NCBI RefSeq assembly: GCF_000425785.1
Contig: NZ_KE384450.1
Location: 220,545 to 284,544 of the forward strand
Direction of reading: 5' to 3'
DNA from: Pseudomonas taiwanensis DSM 21245
Lineage (GTDB): Bacteria > Pseudomonadota > Gammaproteobacteria > Pseudomonadales > Pseudomonadaceae
DNA length: 64,000 nt
In this document: one piece after another, positions 1 to 7,670 of the stretch
Layout: every line of letters begins with the position of its first letter
Numbering within the stretch: position 1 is the stretch's first letter
The notes under the pieces: model-generated
What the model was told of the DNA's origin: nothing
The model's input: only the letters and a program-made list of their open reading frames with translations
Databases searched by the model: none
Position numbers and translations under genes: made by a program

Positions 1-5
1 GCGTG

Positions 6-114
6 TAAAAGAGGGGATGTCTCGGCCTGCCTGTACCAAGGTCCCCAAAACTGGAGCGACTGCGAATAAAAGAGGGGTTCACCCGGCCTGCCTGTACCGA
101 GGCCCCCGAAACTG
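6..114. repeat. Two tandem copies of a 48-nt repeat
   Basis: Copies at 6-53 and 67-114 start TAAAAGAGGGG, share GGCCTGCCTGTACC and end with AACTG. They are separated by 13 nt, a period of 61. The second copy contributes CCTGTACC (91-98), which can pair perfectly with GGTACAGG at 117-124 to form a hairpin. The array may extend left of the window. It is not a CRISPR: there are only two diverged copies with a very short spacer. The rest of 125-329 shows no convincing gene. Confidence 0.6.
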
Positions 115-329
115 TAGGTACAGGTCTTATTGCAGATGGCGTGCCAGTTTTGAAATACCCGGAAACAGGCGGGTTTAGGGTGATTTGGCCGACTTTTGAG
201 GGGGTTTGTGCCTTAGCAAGGTGCAGCGGGCACAGGATCGGTGCAGGAAGCCTTACCGAGTTCAGTCAAGGGCGCTTGGGTTTTAGTGTCGATATCGGCA
301 TTTGCCATCCATCGAAACGGAGATGAATC

Positions 330-515
330 ATGAGCGAAGACAAGCAGCCCACCACCGTGGAGCAGGCGATGAAGATCCTGGATGATCTGTCCCAGCTGGG
401 GAAAGTCGAAGAGATCGGGAAGGGCGGCCAGCAGTCGCTGGCGCTTCTGGTCGATAAGCTCCTGGGTGTCCGTGGGGCCTTCGACAAGTGGCGGGCCAAA
501 GCCCAAGCAGAGTAA
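330..515 (+). CDS. Small hypothetical protein (61 aa)
   Basis: A 61-residue acidic, helix-rich, soluble-looking protein beginning MSEDKQPTT. No signal peptide or membrane segment is visible. The start is supported by a GGAG ribosome-binding site about 8 nt upstream (in CGGAGATGAATC). It converges on ntrC, with a long hairpin (535-575) in between. I do not recognise a function. That it is a real gene rests on the good ribosome-binding site and on composition typical of a coding sequence. Confidence 0.6.
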   Translation: MSEDKQPTTVEQAMKILDDLSQLGKVEEIGKGGQQSLALLVDKLLGVRGAFDKWRAKAQAE

Positions 516-534
516 TTGATCCAAATGCTGGTCG

Positions 535-575
535 CCCTACACCACTGGCCTGCCAGATTGGCCGGTGGTGCAGGG
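535..575. terminator. Long hairpin between convergent genes
   Basis: Arms 535-550 and 560-575 pair over 16 positions with two non-Watson-Crick pairs (G-U possible on one strand), around a 9-nt loop. It lies between the 3' ends of the 61-aa gene and ntrC, so it may stop transcription from both sides. There is no clear U-run. Confidence 0.5.
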
Positions 576-600
576 CAGCGACGGGTTTGAGGATTGGGAC

Positions 601-2037
601 TTAACCTTCCTCGTCTCCATCGTCATCCGCGGCATCGACATTCATGCCCAGTTCCTTGATCTTGCGGGTCAGCGTGTTGCGACCCCAGCCCAGCAACACC
701 GCGGCATCCCGGCGACGGCCAGCAGTGTGCTTGAGCGCTGTCTCGATCATGATCCGCTCGAAACTGGGCACCGCGCTGTCGAGCAAGTTCGACTGCCCGC
801 GTGCCAGTGCCTGGTCGGCCCACTGACGCAGGGCCTGCTCCCAGTTGGTCACCGGGGCGGCGTCCTGAGGCAGGTTGAGCAGTTCAGGGGGCAGGTCGCC
901 AATCAGCACTTCGCGGCTGGATGCCATCACCGTGATCCAGCGGCAGGTATTTTCCAGCTGGCGCACGTTGCCCGGCCACGGCAGGTTACGGATGAACTCC
1001 TCGGTCTCAGGCTTCAGCAGCTTCGGCTCGACCGCCAGCTCCTGGGCCGCGCGGCCGAGGAAATGACGAGCCAGGGCCGGAATATCTTCACGACGGTCCG
1101 CCAGGCGCGGAATGTGGATACGGATCACATTCAGGCGGTGGAACAGGTCTTCACGGAACTTGCCAGCCTGTACCAGGGATTCGAGGTTCTGGTGCGTCGC
1201 GGCGATGATGCGCACATCGACCTTCACCGGAATATGGCCGCCGACCCGATAGAATTCGCCATCGGCCAGGACCCGCAGGAGACGGGTCTGGGTGTCGGCG
1301 GGCATGTCGCCGATCTCGTCGAGGAACAGCGTGCCACCGTCGGCTTGCTCGAAGCGGCCACGGCGCAGGTTGGCCGCACCGGTAAATGCGCCTTTCTCGT
1401 GGCCGAACAGTTCCGATTCCATCAGATCCTTGGGAATGGCCGCCATGTTCAAAGCGATGAACGGCGATGCCGCTCGCGGACTGTGGCGGTGCAGGGCGTG
1501 GGCCACCAACTCCTTGCCGGTACCGGATTCGCCGTTGATCAGTACGGTGATGTTGGAGTGGCTGAGGCGGCCGATGGCGCGGAATACCTCCTGCATGGCC
1601 GGCGCTTCGCCGATGATTTCCGGCGTGCGCGCCAGGCTTTGCGGAACATCCAGTCCCTGCTGCTCCTGTGCGTGCTGGTTGGCCCGCTTGACCAGCGAGA
1701 CTGCCTCGTCCACGTCGAACGGCTTGGGCAGGTACTCGAAGGCGCCGCCCTGGTAGGACGCCACTGCGCTGTCCAGGTCCGAGTGGGCCGTCATGATGAT
1801 GACCGGCAGGCGTGGGTGCTGTTCGCGGATCTGTGCCAGCAGGTCGAGGCCGCTGGCACCCGGCATGCGGATGTCAGAGATGATCACATCCGGTTGCTGG
1901 CGGGCCAGCCGGCTCATCACGCCATCGGCGCTGTCGAAGCTCTGGGTGGCCATGCCTTCCTGTTGTAGGGCTTTTTCCAGGACCCAGCGAATGGAACGAT
2001 CATCGTCGACGATCCATACGGTTTCACTTCGGCTCAT
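601..2037 (-). CDS. ntrC: Nitrogen regulation response regulator NtrC (GlnG)
   Basis: 478-aa sigma-54-dependent activator. The N-terminal receiver domain has the phospho-acceptor Asp in DVIISDIRMPG. The central AAA+ domain has Walker A GESGTGKE and the sigma-54-contacting GAFTGA loop. The C-terminal Fis-type helix-turn-helix is near GRRRDAAVLLGWGRNTLTRK. Phosphorylated by NtrB under nitrogen limitation, it activates glnA and other nitrogen-scavenging promoters. I chose the ATG at 2037 (MSRSETVWIVDDD) over an in-frame start 23 codons upstream. It overlaps the ntrB stop as ATGA, which indicates translational coupling, and it gives the usual family length. Confidence 0.97.
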   Translation of the reverse strand: MSRSETVWIVDDDRSIRWVLEKALQQEGMATQSFDSADGVMSRLARQQPDVIISDIRMPGASGLDLLAQIREQHPRLPVIIMTAHSDLDSAVASYQGGAFEYLPKPFDVDEAVSLVKRANQHAQEQQGLDVPQSLARTPEIIGEAPAMQEVFRAIGRLSHSNITVLINGESGTGKELVAHALHRHSPRAASPFIALNMAAIPKDLMESELFGHEKGAFTGAANLRRGRFEQADGGTLFLDEIGDMPADTQTRLLRVLADGEFYRVGGHIPVKVDVRIIAATHQNLESLVQAGKFREDLFHRLNVIRIHIPRLADRREDIPALARHFLGRAAQELAVEPKLLKPETEEFIRNLPWPGNVRQLENTCRWITVMASSREVLIGDLPPELLNLPQDAAPVTNWEQALRQWADQALARGQSNLLDSAVPSFERIMIETALKHTAGRRRDAAVLLGWGRNTLTRKIKELGMNVDAADDDGDEEG

Positions 2038-3119
2038 GAGGCAGTGGCTCCTTGTTCCAGGGGCAGGAAGATCGAGAAAGCGGTATGGCCGGCATGGCTT
2101 TCGCACTCGATCAGGCCCTGGTGCTGGCTGATGATGTTCTGGGTGATGGCCAGGCCCAGCCCGGTACCGTCCGGGCGTCCACTGACCATGGGATAGAAGA
2201 GGGTGTCCTGCAGTTCCGCCGGAATGCCTGGGCCGTTGTCGATGATCTCGACCCGGGCGACCAGGCGGTGGCGCACATGGCCGATGGTGAACTGACGCAC
2301 CGCACGGCTGCGCAGGGTGATGCGGCCAAGGCGCAGTTCGTTCTGCGAGCTGATCGCCTGCATGGCGTTGCGCACGATGTTGAGCACCGCCTGGATCATC
2401 TGCTCGCGGTCGATCAGTACGTCTGGCAGGCTAGGGTCGTAGTCACGCACCAAAGTGATGCAACCCTGGCTTTCGGCCTCCACCAAGCTGCAGACCCGCT
2501 CCAGCACCTCATGGATGTTGGTCATGGCCAATGACGGCAGCTTGTTCGAGCCGAGCATCCGGTCGACCAGATTACGCAGGCGATCGGCCTCTTCGATGAT
2601 TACGTTGGTGTAGTCGCGCAGTCCGTCATCGGGCAGTTCGCGCGATAGCAACTGCGCCGCGCCGCGAATGCCGCCAAGGGGGTTCTTGATTTCATGGGCC
2701 AGGCCGCGCACCAGCATCTTGGTGGTTTCCTGCTTGCTCAGCTGGGCTTCTTCCTTGGTGATGCGCAGCAGTCGGTCACGCGGGTGCACCTCCAGCAGCA
2801 GCAAGGTATTGCCCAGGTGCAGGATTGGCGTGACGGCATAATCGACGGTGATGGTCTGGCCGGTCAGCGACGTCAGTTGCGCCTCGCGCTTGGTGAACGG
2901 GTGTGCCTGTTCCACCGCCTGGCGCAGCGAATTGAGCGCTTCGGTCGATTCGGTGAACAGCTCGCTGATGAACTGCCCGTGGCTGCGCTGACCGCTGACT
3001 GCCAGAAGCATTTCGGCAGCCGGGTTCATGTACTCCAGACGCAGCTCCGAATTGAGCAGGAGCGTGGCCGTGGTCAGGTTGTCCAGAAGCAGACGGTGCT
3101 GTGCATCGCTGATGGTCAT
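2034..3119 (-). CDS. ntrB: Nitrogen sensor histidine kinase NtrB (GlnL)
   Basis: 361-aa cytosolic two-component sensor. An N-terminal PAS domain (about residues 1-110) is followed by the H-box with the phospho-His in LAHEIKNPLGGIRG, then the ATP-binding domain with N-box (VLNIVRNAMQA), G1 (DNGPGIP) and G2 (GTGLGLAIT) motifs. It phosphorylates or dephosphorylates NtrC according to PII signalling. It is co-transcribed with ntrC, with a 4-nt overlap. Unlike in enterics, ntrBC is separated from glnA here by a chorismate mutase gene and a terminator. No sigma-54 promoter was found directly upstream. Confidence 0.96.
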   Translation of the reverse strand: MTISDAQHRLLLDNLTTATLLLNSELRLEYMNPAAEMLLAVSGQRSHGQFISELFTESTEALNSLRQAVEQAHPFTKREAQLTSLTGQTITVDYAVTPILHLGNTLLLLEVHPRDRLLRITKEEAQLSKQETTKMLVRGLAHEIKNPLGGIRGAAQLLSRELPDDGLRDYTNVIIEEADRLRNLVDRMLGSNKLPSLAMTNIHEVLERVCSLVEAESQGCITLVRDYDPSLPDVLIDREQMIQAVLNIVRNAMQAISSQNELRLGRITLRSRAVRQFTIGHVRHRLVARVEIIDNGPGIPAELQDTLFYPMVSGRPDGTGLGLAITQNIISQHQGLIECESHAGHTAFSIFLPLEQGATAS

Positions 3120-3374
3120 AAGGCGTCGGTGACCTCTTTTTGCGCTGGCGTATCCTTGGCCGTGCCAGGGATGGGGGCGCTATGGATCCGCTGATGCCAG
3201 GAAAATGCAAGAAACAAACCAAAGCTCCGAAAAGAAGCGGTATTCCGTGACAAAGTCCCGAAATTGCGCTTATTCGGATCAAAAAGCGGTGGTTTAACGT
3301 TTCAAGTGACCTTTTTTGGGCTGCAGCGTGGGGCGTCGATCATTGTTGCGCACCAATATAGAGCATAGCGATGG

Positions 3375-3917
3375 TCAGGACTTCACGCACAGCTGCGCCG
3401 TGGCTCGGACCAGCGCTATGTGCCGTAGCGGATCATTGGTGCGTTGTTGCAGTGCGCTAGCCAGCTTTTTCGGGCAGTCACGCATGTCGAGCAGGTCAAA
3501 ACGGCGGAGCTCGTCCAGCAAAGTCGCTTGAAGCGTGTCCAGCCGTGGGCGAAGTTCGTGCACGAGGTCGCGGGATGTGCTGGTGGGCTGACTGCCCAGG
3601 GCATTCCAACGATCGATCAGCGTGTATTGAACGAGCTTGTTGGCTTCGATCTGGTCGCTGAAGAATGCCGCTGCGCGAGGTGGATCGAGGTCGTAGTCGG
3701 GCGCATCCTGGCGGACCTTGGCCAGGACTTGCTGCTCGCGTTCAGGGGCTTGGACCGGTAGCGTGAGTTTCCATTTGTGCGTCGCGACCGAAACAGCAAG
3801 GTCCAGGCGGTGTTCGATGGCGGTGAGCAACGGGTCGAATTCGGGCTGGGTGGGCGAGGTTGCGCGGCAGCCGTTAAGGGCCAAGGCCAAGCACATCATG
3901 GCGGGGATAAGGCGCAT
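3375..3917 (-). CDS. Secreted chorismate mutase (AroQ gamma subclass)
   Basis: 180-aa exported protein. It has an N-terminal signal with a lipobox-like LNGC near residue 17, so it is either a periplasmic soluble form or a lipoprotein. The body carries the AroQ-gamma signature: Arg and Lys in RLDLAVSVATHKW, the Glu-Arg pair in PEREQQVL, and FFSDQIEANKLVQ. These residues bind and rearrange chorismate to prephenate. Two C-terminal Cys (DMRDCPKK and AQLCVKS) could form a disulfide. The biological role of periplasmic chorismate mutases is not settled. It is encoded upstream of ntrB on the same strand with a 255-nt gap, so it need not be in the same operon. Confidence 0.85.
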   Translation of the reverse strand: MRLIPAMMCLALALNGCRATSPTQPEFDPLLTAIEHRLDLAVSVATHKWKLTLPVQAPEREQQVLAKVRQDAPDYDLDPPRAAAFFSDQIEANKLVQYTLIDRWNALGSQPTSTSRDLVHELRPRLDTLQATLLDELRRFDLLDMRDCPKKLASALQQRTNDPLRHIALVRATAQLCVKS

Positions 3918-4005
3918 GTTGATCTCCTTTTCGTGGAGACCTGAGTGTGGCCAGTCTGCGGGCTTTCACTTGTAGGAAGCTGCTGATAGGTCTGTGCGTA
4001 AACAA

Positions 4006-4031
4006 AAACGGCCTTCGTATGAAGGCCGTTT
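4006..4031 (-). terminator. Rho-independent terminator of glnA
   Basis: A perfect 11-bp stem, AAACGGCCTTC / GAAGGCCGTTT, with a 4-nt loop (4017-4020). Read on the minus strand it runs into TTTTTGTTT, directly after the glnA stop at 4066. It also insulates the chorismate mutase and ntrBC genes from glnA read-through. Confidence 0.92.
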
Positions 4032-4065
4032 CTGGTGATTCAATCAGCGCAGCGCGCCGATGTCA

Positions 4066-5472
4066 TCAAACGCTGTAGTACAGGTCGTATTCCAGCGGGT
4101 GAACGAAGGTACGGACCTTGATCTCTTCTTCCGATTTCAGCTCGATGTAGGCATCGATGAAGTCGTCGGAGAACACGCCGCCCTTGGTCAGGAACGCACG
4201 GCCATTGTCCAGCTCTTCCAGAGCTTCCTTCAGGCTGCCGCAAACCTGCGGGATTTCCTTGGCCTCTTCAGGCGGCAGGTCGTACAGGTTCTTGTCGGCT
4301 GCATCGCCGGGGTGGATCTTGTTCTGGATACCATCCAGACCAGCCATCAGCAGGGCGGCGAAGCACAGGTACGGGTTGGCAGCTGGGTCCGGGAAGCGCG
4401 CTTCGATACGGCGGGCTTTCGGGCTGGAAACGTAAGGGATACGGATCGAGGCCGAACGGTTACGGGCCGAGTAGGCCAGCATGACCGGCGCTTCGAAGCC
4501 AGGTACCAGACGCTTGTAGGAGTTGGTCGCCGGGTTGGTGAAGCCGTTCAGGGCCTTACCGTGCTTGATGATACCGCCGATGAAGTACAGGGCGGTGTCG
4601 GACAGGCCGGCATAGCCTTCGCCCGAGAAGGTGTTCTTGCCGTCTTTGGAGATCGACATGTGAACGTGCATGCCGGAGCCGTTGTCGCCGTACAGCGGCT
4701 TCGGCATGAAGGTAGCGGTCTTGCCGTAGGCATCGGCAACGTTGTGCACGCAGTACTTCAGGGTCTGAACTTCGTCAGCCTTGGTGACCAGGGTGTTGAA
4801 GCGCACACCGATTTCGTTCTGGCCGGCAGTGGCCACTTCGTGGTGGTGAACTTCGACGACCAGGCCCATTTCTTCCATGGCGTTGCACATGGCGGTACGG
4901 ATTTCGTGGTCGTGGTCGCACGGCGGAACCGGGAAGTAGCCGCCTTTCACGGCAGGGCGGTGGCCCTTGTTGCCGCCTTCGACGTCCTGATCGGTCATCC
5001 AGGAGCCTTGCTCGGAGTAGATCTTGAACATCGAGCCCGAGATGTCGGACTTGAACTTCACCTGGTCGAAGATGAAGAACTCAGGCTCCGGGCCTACCAG
5101 TACGGTGTCACCGATACCGGTCGACTTCAGGAATTCTTCGGCACGCTTGGCGATGGCGCGTGGGTCGCGGTCGTAGCCTTGCATGGTGGACGGCTCGATC
5201 ACGTCGCAGACCAGGATCAGGGTCGGCTCTTCGGTGAACGGGTCCAGGACGGCGGAGGAGTCGTCCGGCAGCAGGATCATGTCGGAAGCTTCGATGCCTT
5301 TCCAGCCTTCGATCGACGAGCCGTCGAACATCTTGCCAGCTTCGAAGAAGTCGTCATCCAGCGCGTCGCGAGCGGGCATGGTGACGTGGTGCTGCTTGCC
5401 TTTGGTGTCCGTGAAACGCAGATCAATCCACTTGACGTCATGATCTTTGATGAGTTGAACCGACTTCGACAT
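4066..5472 (-). CDS. glnA: Glutamine synthetase type I
   Basis: 468-aa GSI-beta enzyme that condenses glutamate and ammonia with ATP; a cytosolic dodecamer. Visible motifs are the glutamate/ATP-site stretches MPKPLYGDNGSGMHVHMS and NRSASIRIP, and the adenylylation Tyr in KNLYDLPPEE, so activity should be tuned by GlnE. The start at MSKSVQLIKDHDVKW (5472) gives the standard length; a longer in-frame reading to 5859 runs through the promoter region and is not coding. It is transcribed alone, from a sigma-54 promoter about 100 nt upstream with an NtrC-type site, and ends at a strong terminator. Confidence 0.98.
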   Translation of the reverse strand: MSKSVQLIKDHDVKWIDLRFTDTKGKQHHVTMPARDALDDDFFEAGKMFDGSSIEGWKGIEASDMILLPDDSSAVLDPFTEEPTLILVCDVIEPSTMQGYDRDPRAIAKRAEEFLKSTGIGDTVLVGPEPEFFIFDQVKFKSDISGSMFKIYSEQGSWMTDQDVEGGNKGHRPAVKGGYFPVPPCDHDHEIRTAMCNAMEEMGLVVEVHHHEVATAGQNEIGVRFNTLVTKADEVQTLKYCVHNVADAYGKTATFMPKPLYGDNGSGMHVHMSISKDGKNTFSGEGYAGLSDTALYFIGGIIKHGKALNGFTNPATNSYKRLVPGFEAPVMLAYSARNRSASIRIPYVSSPKARRIEARFPDPAANPYLCFAALLMAGLDGIQNKIHPGDAADKNLYDLPPEEAKEIPQVCGSLKEALEELDNGRAFLTKGGVFSDDFIDAYIELKSEEEIKVRTFVHPLEYDLYYSV

Positions 5473-5569
5473 GTTGTCCTCCGGATGGTCTAGGGCGCTT
5501 AGCCGCTGCCCTGGAAAAAGGGTGTCGCCGGGCGCGCATAGTCGGCCAAGCTTACCTGCCTCACAAGAG

Positions 5570-5585
5570 AGCAAATTGCATGCCA
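5570..5585 (-). promoter_or_regulatory. Sigma-54 promoter of glnA
   Basis: On the minus strand the site reads TGGCATGCAATTTGCT: TGGCAT, 5 nt, TTGCT. This matches the -24/-12 consensus TGGCAY-N5-TTGCW with correct spacing. It lies 98 nt upstream of the glnA ATG, fitting NtrC-controlled nitrogen regulation. Confidence 0.85.
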
Positions 5586-5690
5586 GTGCCCAAAAATGGC
5601 GAGGGCGGGATAAAAGGGGGCGTTTACGGGCATCTGGCCGGCGTCTGGCGTACAAAAGTGCATCTTTTGAGGGCGCTTTCTGGTGCTCGC

Positions 5691-5705
5691 GCACCAAATA
5701 TGTGC
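5691..5705. promoter_or_regulatory. NtrC-type binding site upstream of glnA
   Basis: GCACCAAATATGTGC has the form GCAC-N7-GTGC, the symmetric NtrC consensus. It lies about 106 nt upstream of the sigma-54 promoter, a normal enhancer distance. It partly overlaps a second palindrome (GGTGC and GCACC arms, 5682-5695). Confidence 0.7.
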
Positions 5706-5740
5706 GTGTCGTGGTTTTTGTGGTGCGCCTGAGGTCGCAC

Positions 5741-5943
5741 CGCCCGCGCGGCGCATCGCGAGCAAGGCTCGCTCCTACATTTGTTTCTGGCCTATGAGGT
5801 CTGTGGGATCTACGCGCGAACGCCTTGGTGCCCGGCACGATATCGCGGCGTACACACAAGGCGGTCGCGCGCGCCTGTCATTGACGTTAGTGGCCAGGAA
5901 CAAATGTAGGAGCGAGCCTTGCTCGCGATGCGTCGCGCGGGCG
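5741..5943. repeat. Inverted pair of REP elements
   Basis: Copies at 5741-5792 and 5892-5943 are near-perfect reverse complements of each other (core GCGAGCAAGGCTCGCTCCTACA). They flank about 100 nt of unrelated DNA between the divergent glnA and thiI genes. The 614-nt gap 5473-6086 otherwise holds the glnA promoter and the thiI promoter region; no gene is visible in it. Confidence 0.85.
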
Positions 5944-6000
5944 GCATTCGATCTCACAGGCAGCGGAAAACCCGCCCCCGGCATCCCCTCCCAAACGCGC

Positions 6001-6042
6001 TGACCAAAAGTTGGTCAAAACCTGAGCAATATCCGCTATAAT
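6001..6042 (+). promoter_or_regulatory. Palindrome and -10 element upstream of thiI
   Basis: TGACCAA (6001-6007) and TTGGTCA (6011-6017) form a perfect 7-bp inverted repeat with a 3-nt spacer. TATAAT follows at 6037-6042, 45 nt before thiI. No good -35 hexamer stands at ideal spacing: TTGGTC lies 20 nt from the -10. The palindrome therefore sits where an activator or repressor could act. Confidence 0.5.
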
Positions 6043-6086
6043 TCGCGCCCCTCATTTTCGGCAGGCCCTGCGCGCGCTGTTAACCA

Positions 6087-7541
6087 ATGAAACTTATCGT
6101 CAAAGTCTTCCCAGAGATCACCATCAAGAGCCGGCCGGTGCGCAAGCGTTTCATCCGTCAGCTCGGCAAGAATATCCGTGTCGTGCTCAAGGACCTGGAC
6201 CCTGAGCTCGCGGTCGATGGTGTCTGGGACAATCTCGAAGTGGTCACCCGCATCGAGGACGAGAAAGTCCAGCGCGAAATGATCGAGCGCCTCACCTGCA
6301 CGCCGGGTATCACCCATTTCCTGCAGGTCGAAGAATACCCGCTGGGCGACTTCGACGATATCGTCGCCAAGTGCAAGCAGCACTTCGGCCACCTGCTGGC
6401 CGGCAAGCGTTTCGCCGTGCGCTGCAAGCGCGGCGGCCATCACGATTTCACCTCGATGGACGTTGACCGCTACGTCGGCAGCCAGTTGCGTCAGCAGTGC
6501 GGCGCCGTCGGCATCGACCTGAAGAACCCGGAAGTGCTGGTGCGCATCGAAATCCGCGATCAGCGCCTGTACGTCATTCACAACCAGCACAACGGCATCG
6601 GCGGCTACCCGCTGGGTGCCCTTGAGCAGACCCTGGTGCTGATGTCCGGTGGCTTCGACTCCACCGTGGCGGCCTATCAGATGATGCGCCGCGGCCTGAT
6701 GACCCACTTCTGCTTCTTCAACCTGGGCGGCCGTGCCCACGAGCTGGGCGTGATGGAAGTGGCCCATTACTTGTGGAAGAAGTTCGGCAGCAGCCAGCGC
6801 GTGCTGTTCATCAGTGTGCCGTTCGAGGAAGTGGTCGGCGAGATTCTGAACAAGGTCGACAACAGCTACATGGGCGTGACCCTCAAGCGCATGATGCTGC
6901 GCGGTGCCGCGCGCATGGCCGAGCGTCTGGAAATCGATGCGCTGGTCACCGGCGAGGCGATTTCCCAGGTTTCCAGCCAGACCCTGCCGAACCTGTCGAT
7001 CATCGATTCGGCTACCGACAAGCTGGTACTGCGTCCGCTGCTGGCCAGCCACAAGCAGGACATCATCGACACGGCCTCCCAGATCGGCACCGCCGAGTTC
7101 GCCAAGCACATGCCCGAGTACTGTGGCGTGATCTCGGTGAACCCTACTACCCATGCCAAGCGTCACCGCATGGAGCATGAAGAGAAGCAGTTCGACATGG
7201 CCGTGCTTGAGCGCGCCCTGGAGCGCGCCAAGTTCATCTCCATCGACCATGTGATCGACGAGCTGGGCAAGGACGTCGAAATCGAGGAAGTGGCGCAGGC
7301 CTTGCCTGGTCAGATCGTCATCGACATCCGCCACCCCGATGCCCAGGAAGACGAACCTCTGGTCATCGACGGTATCGAAGTCCAGGCCATGCCGTTCTAT
7401 GCGATCAACAGCAAGTTCAAGCACCTGGATGCCAACCGCCAGTACCTGCTGTATTGCGACAAGGGTGTGATGAGCCGTCTGCACGCACACCATCTGCTCA
7501 GTGAGGGACATGCCAATGTGCGTGTTTATCGTCCGACATAA
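6087..7541 (+). CDS. thiI: tRNA 4-thiouridine synthase / thiamine thiazole sulfurtransferase ThiI
   Basis: 484-aa enzyme. An N-terminal ferredoxin-like plus THUMP region (about residues 1-165) binds tRNA. The PP-loop ATPase motif is SGGFDSTVAAY near residue 190. The C-terminal rhodanese domain (about 385-484) carries the persulfide Cys in YCDKGVMS, and a second conserved Cys is in EYCGVIS. It adenylates U8 of tRNA and transfers sulfur to make s4U8; it also supplies sulfur for thiamine thiazole. The full-length rhodanese domain supports both roles. It is followed after 129 nt by typA. Confidence 0.96.
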   Translation: MKLIVKVFPEITIKSRPVRKRFIRQLGKNIRVVLKDLDPELAVDGVWDNLEVVTRIEDEKVQREMIERLTCTPGITHFLQVEEYPLGDFDDIVAKCKQHFGHLLAGKRFAVRCKRGGHHDFTSMDVDRYVGSQLRQQCGAVGIDLKNPEVLVRIEIRDQRLYVIHNQHNGIGGYPLGALEQTLVLMSGGFDSTVAAYQMMRRGLMTHFCFFNLGGRAHELGVMEVAHYLWKKFGSSQRVLFISVPFEEVVGEILNKVDNSYMGVTLKRMMLRGAARMAERLEIDALVTGEAISQVSSQTLPNLSIIDSATDKLVLRPLLASHKQDIIDTASQIGTAEFAKHMPEYCGVISVNPTTHAKRHRMEHEEKQFDMAVLERALERAKFISIDHVIDELGKDVEIEEVAQALPGQIVIDIRHPDAQEDEPLVIDGIEVQAMPFYAINSKFKHLDANRQYLLYCDKGVMSRLHAHHLLSEGHANVRVYRPT

Positions 7542-7670
7542 GACGCCAGGGCTGTATGGCGGCAGCATCCGCCATCGCCCTCCCGACAGCCGGCCCCGCT
7601 GAGCCTTATGCCTTACATATTGGCCGCCTAGACTGGGCGGCAACCCGAATCCTCTGATCGAGATACAGTT

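Noticed and set aside
6..114. Possible CRISPR array
   Set aside because: Only two diverged 48-nt copies with a 13-nt gap, and no cas gene in the window.
141..326. 61-codon plus-strand frame upstream of the small acidic gene
   Set aside because: No ribosome-binding site and composition unlike a protein; it ends directly before the better supported gene at 330.
565..1968. 467-codon plus-strand frame across ntrC
   Set aside because: Antisense to the conserved ntrC sequence; no plausible protein features.
5473..5859. N-terminal extension of glnA
   Set aside because: The extension runs through the sigma-54 promoter, the NtrC site and a REP element; the standard start at 5472 gives the normal 468 residues.
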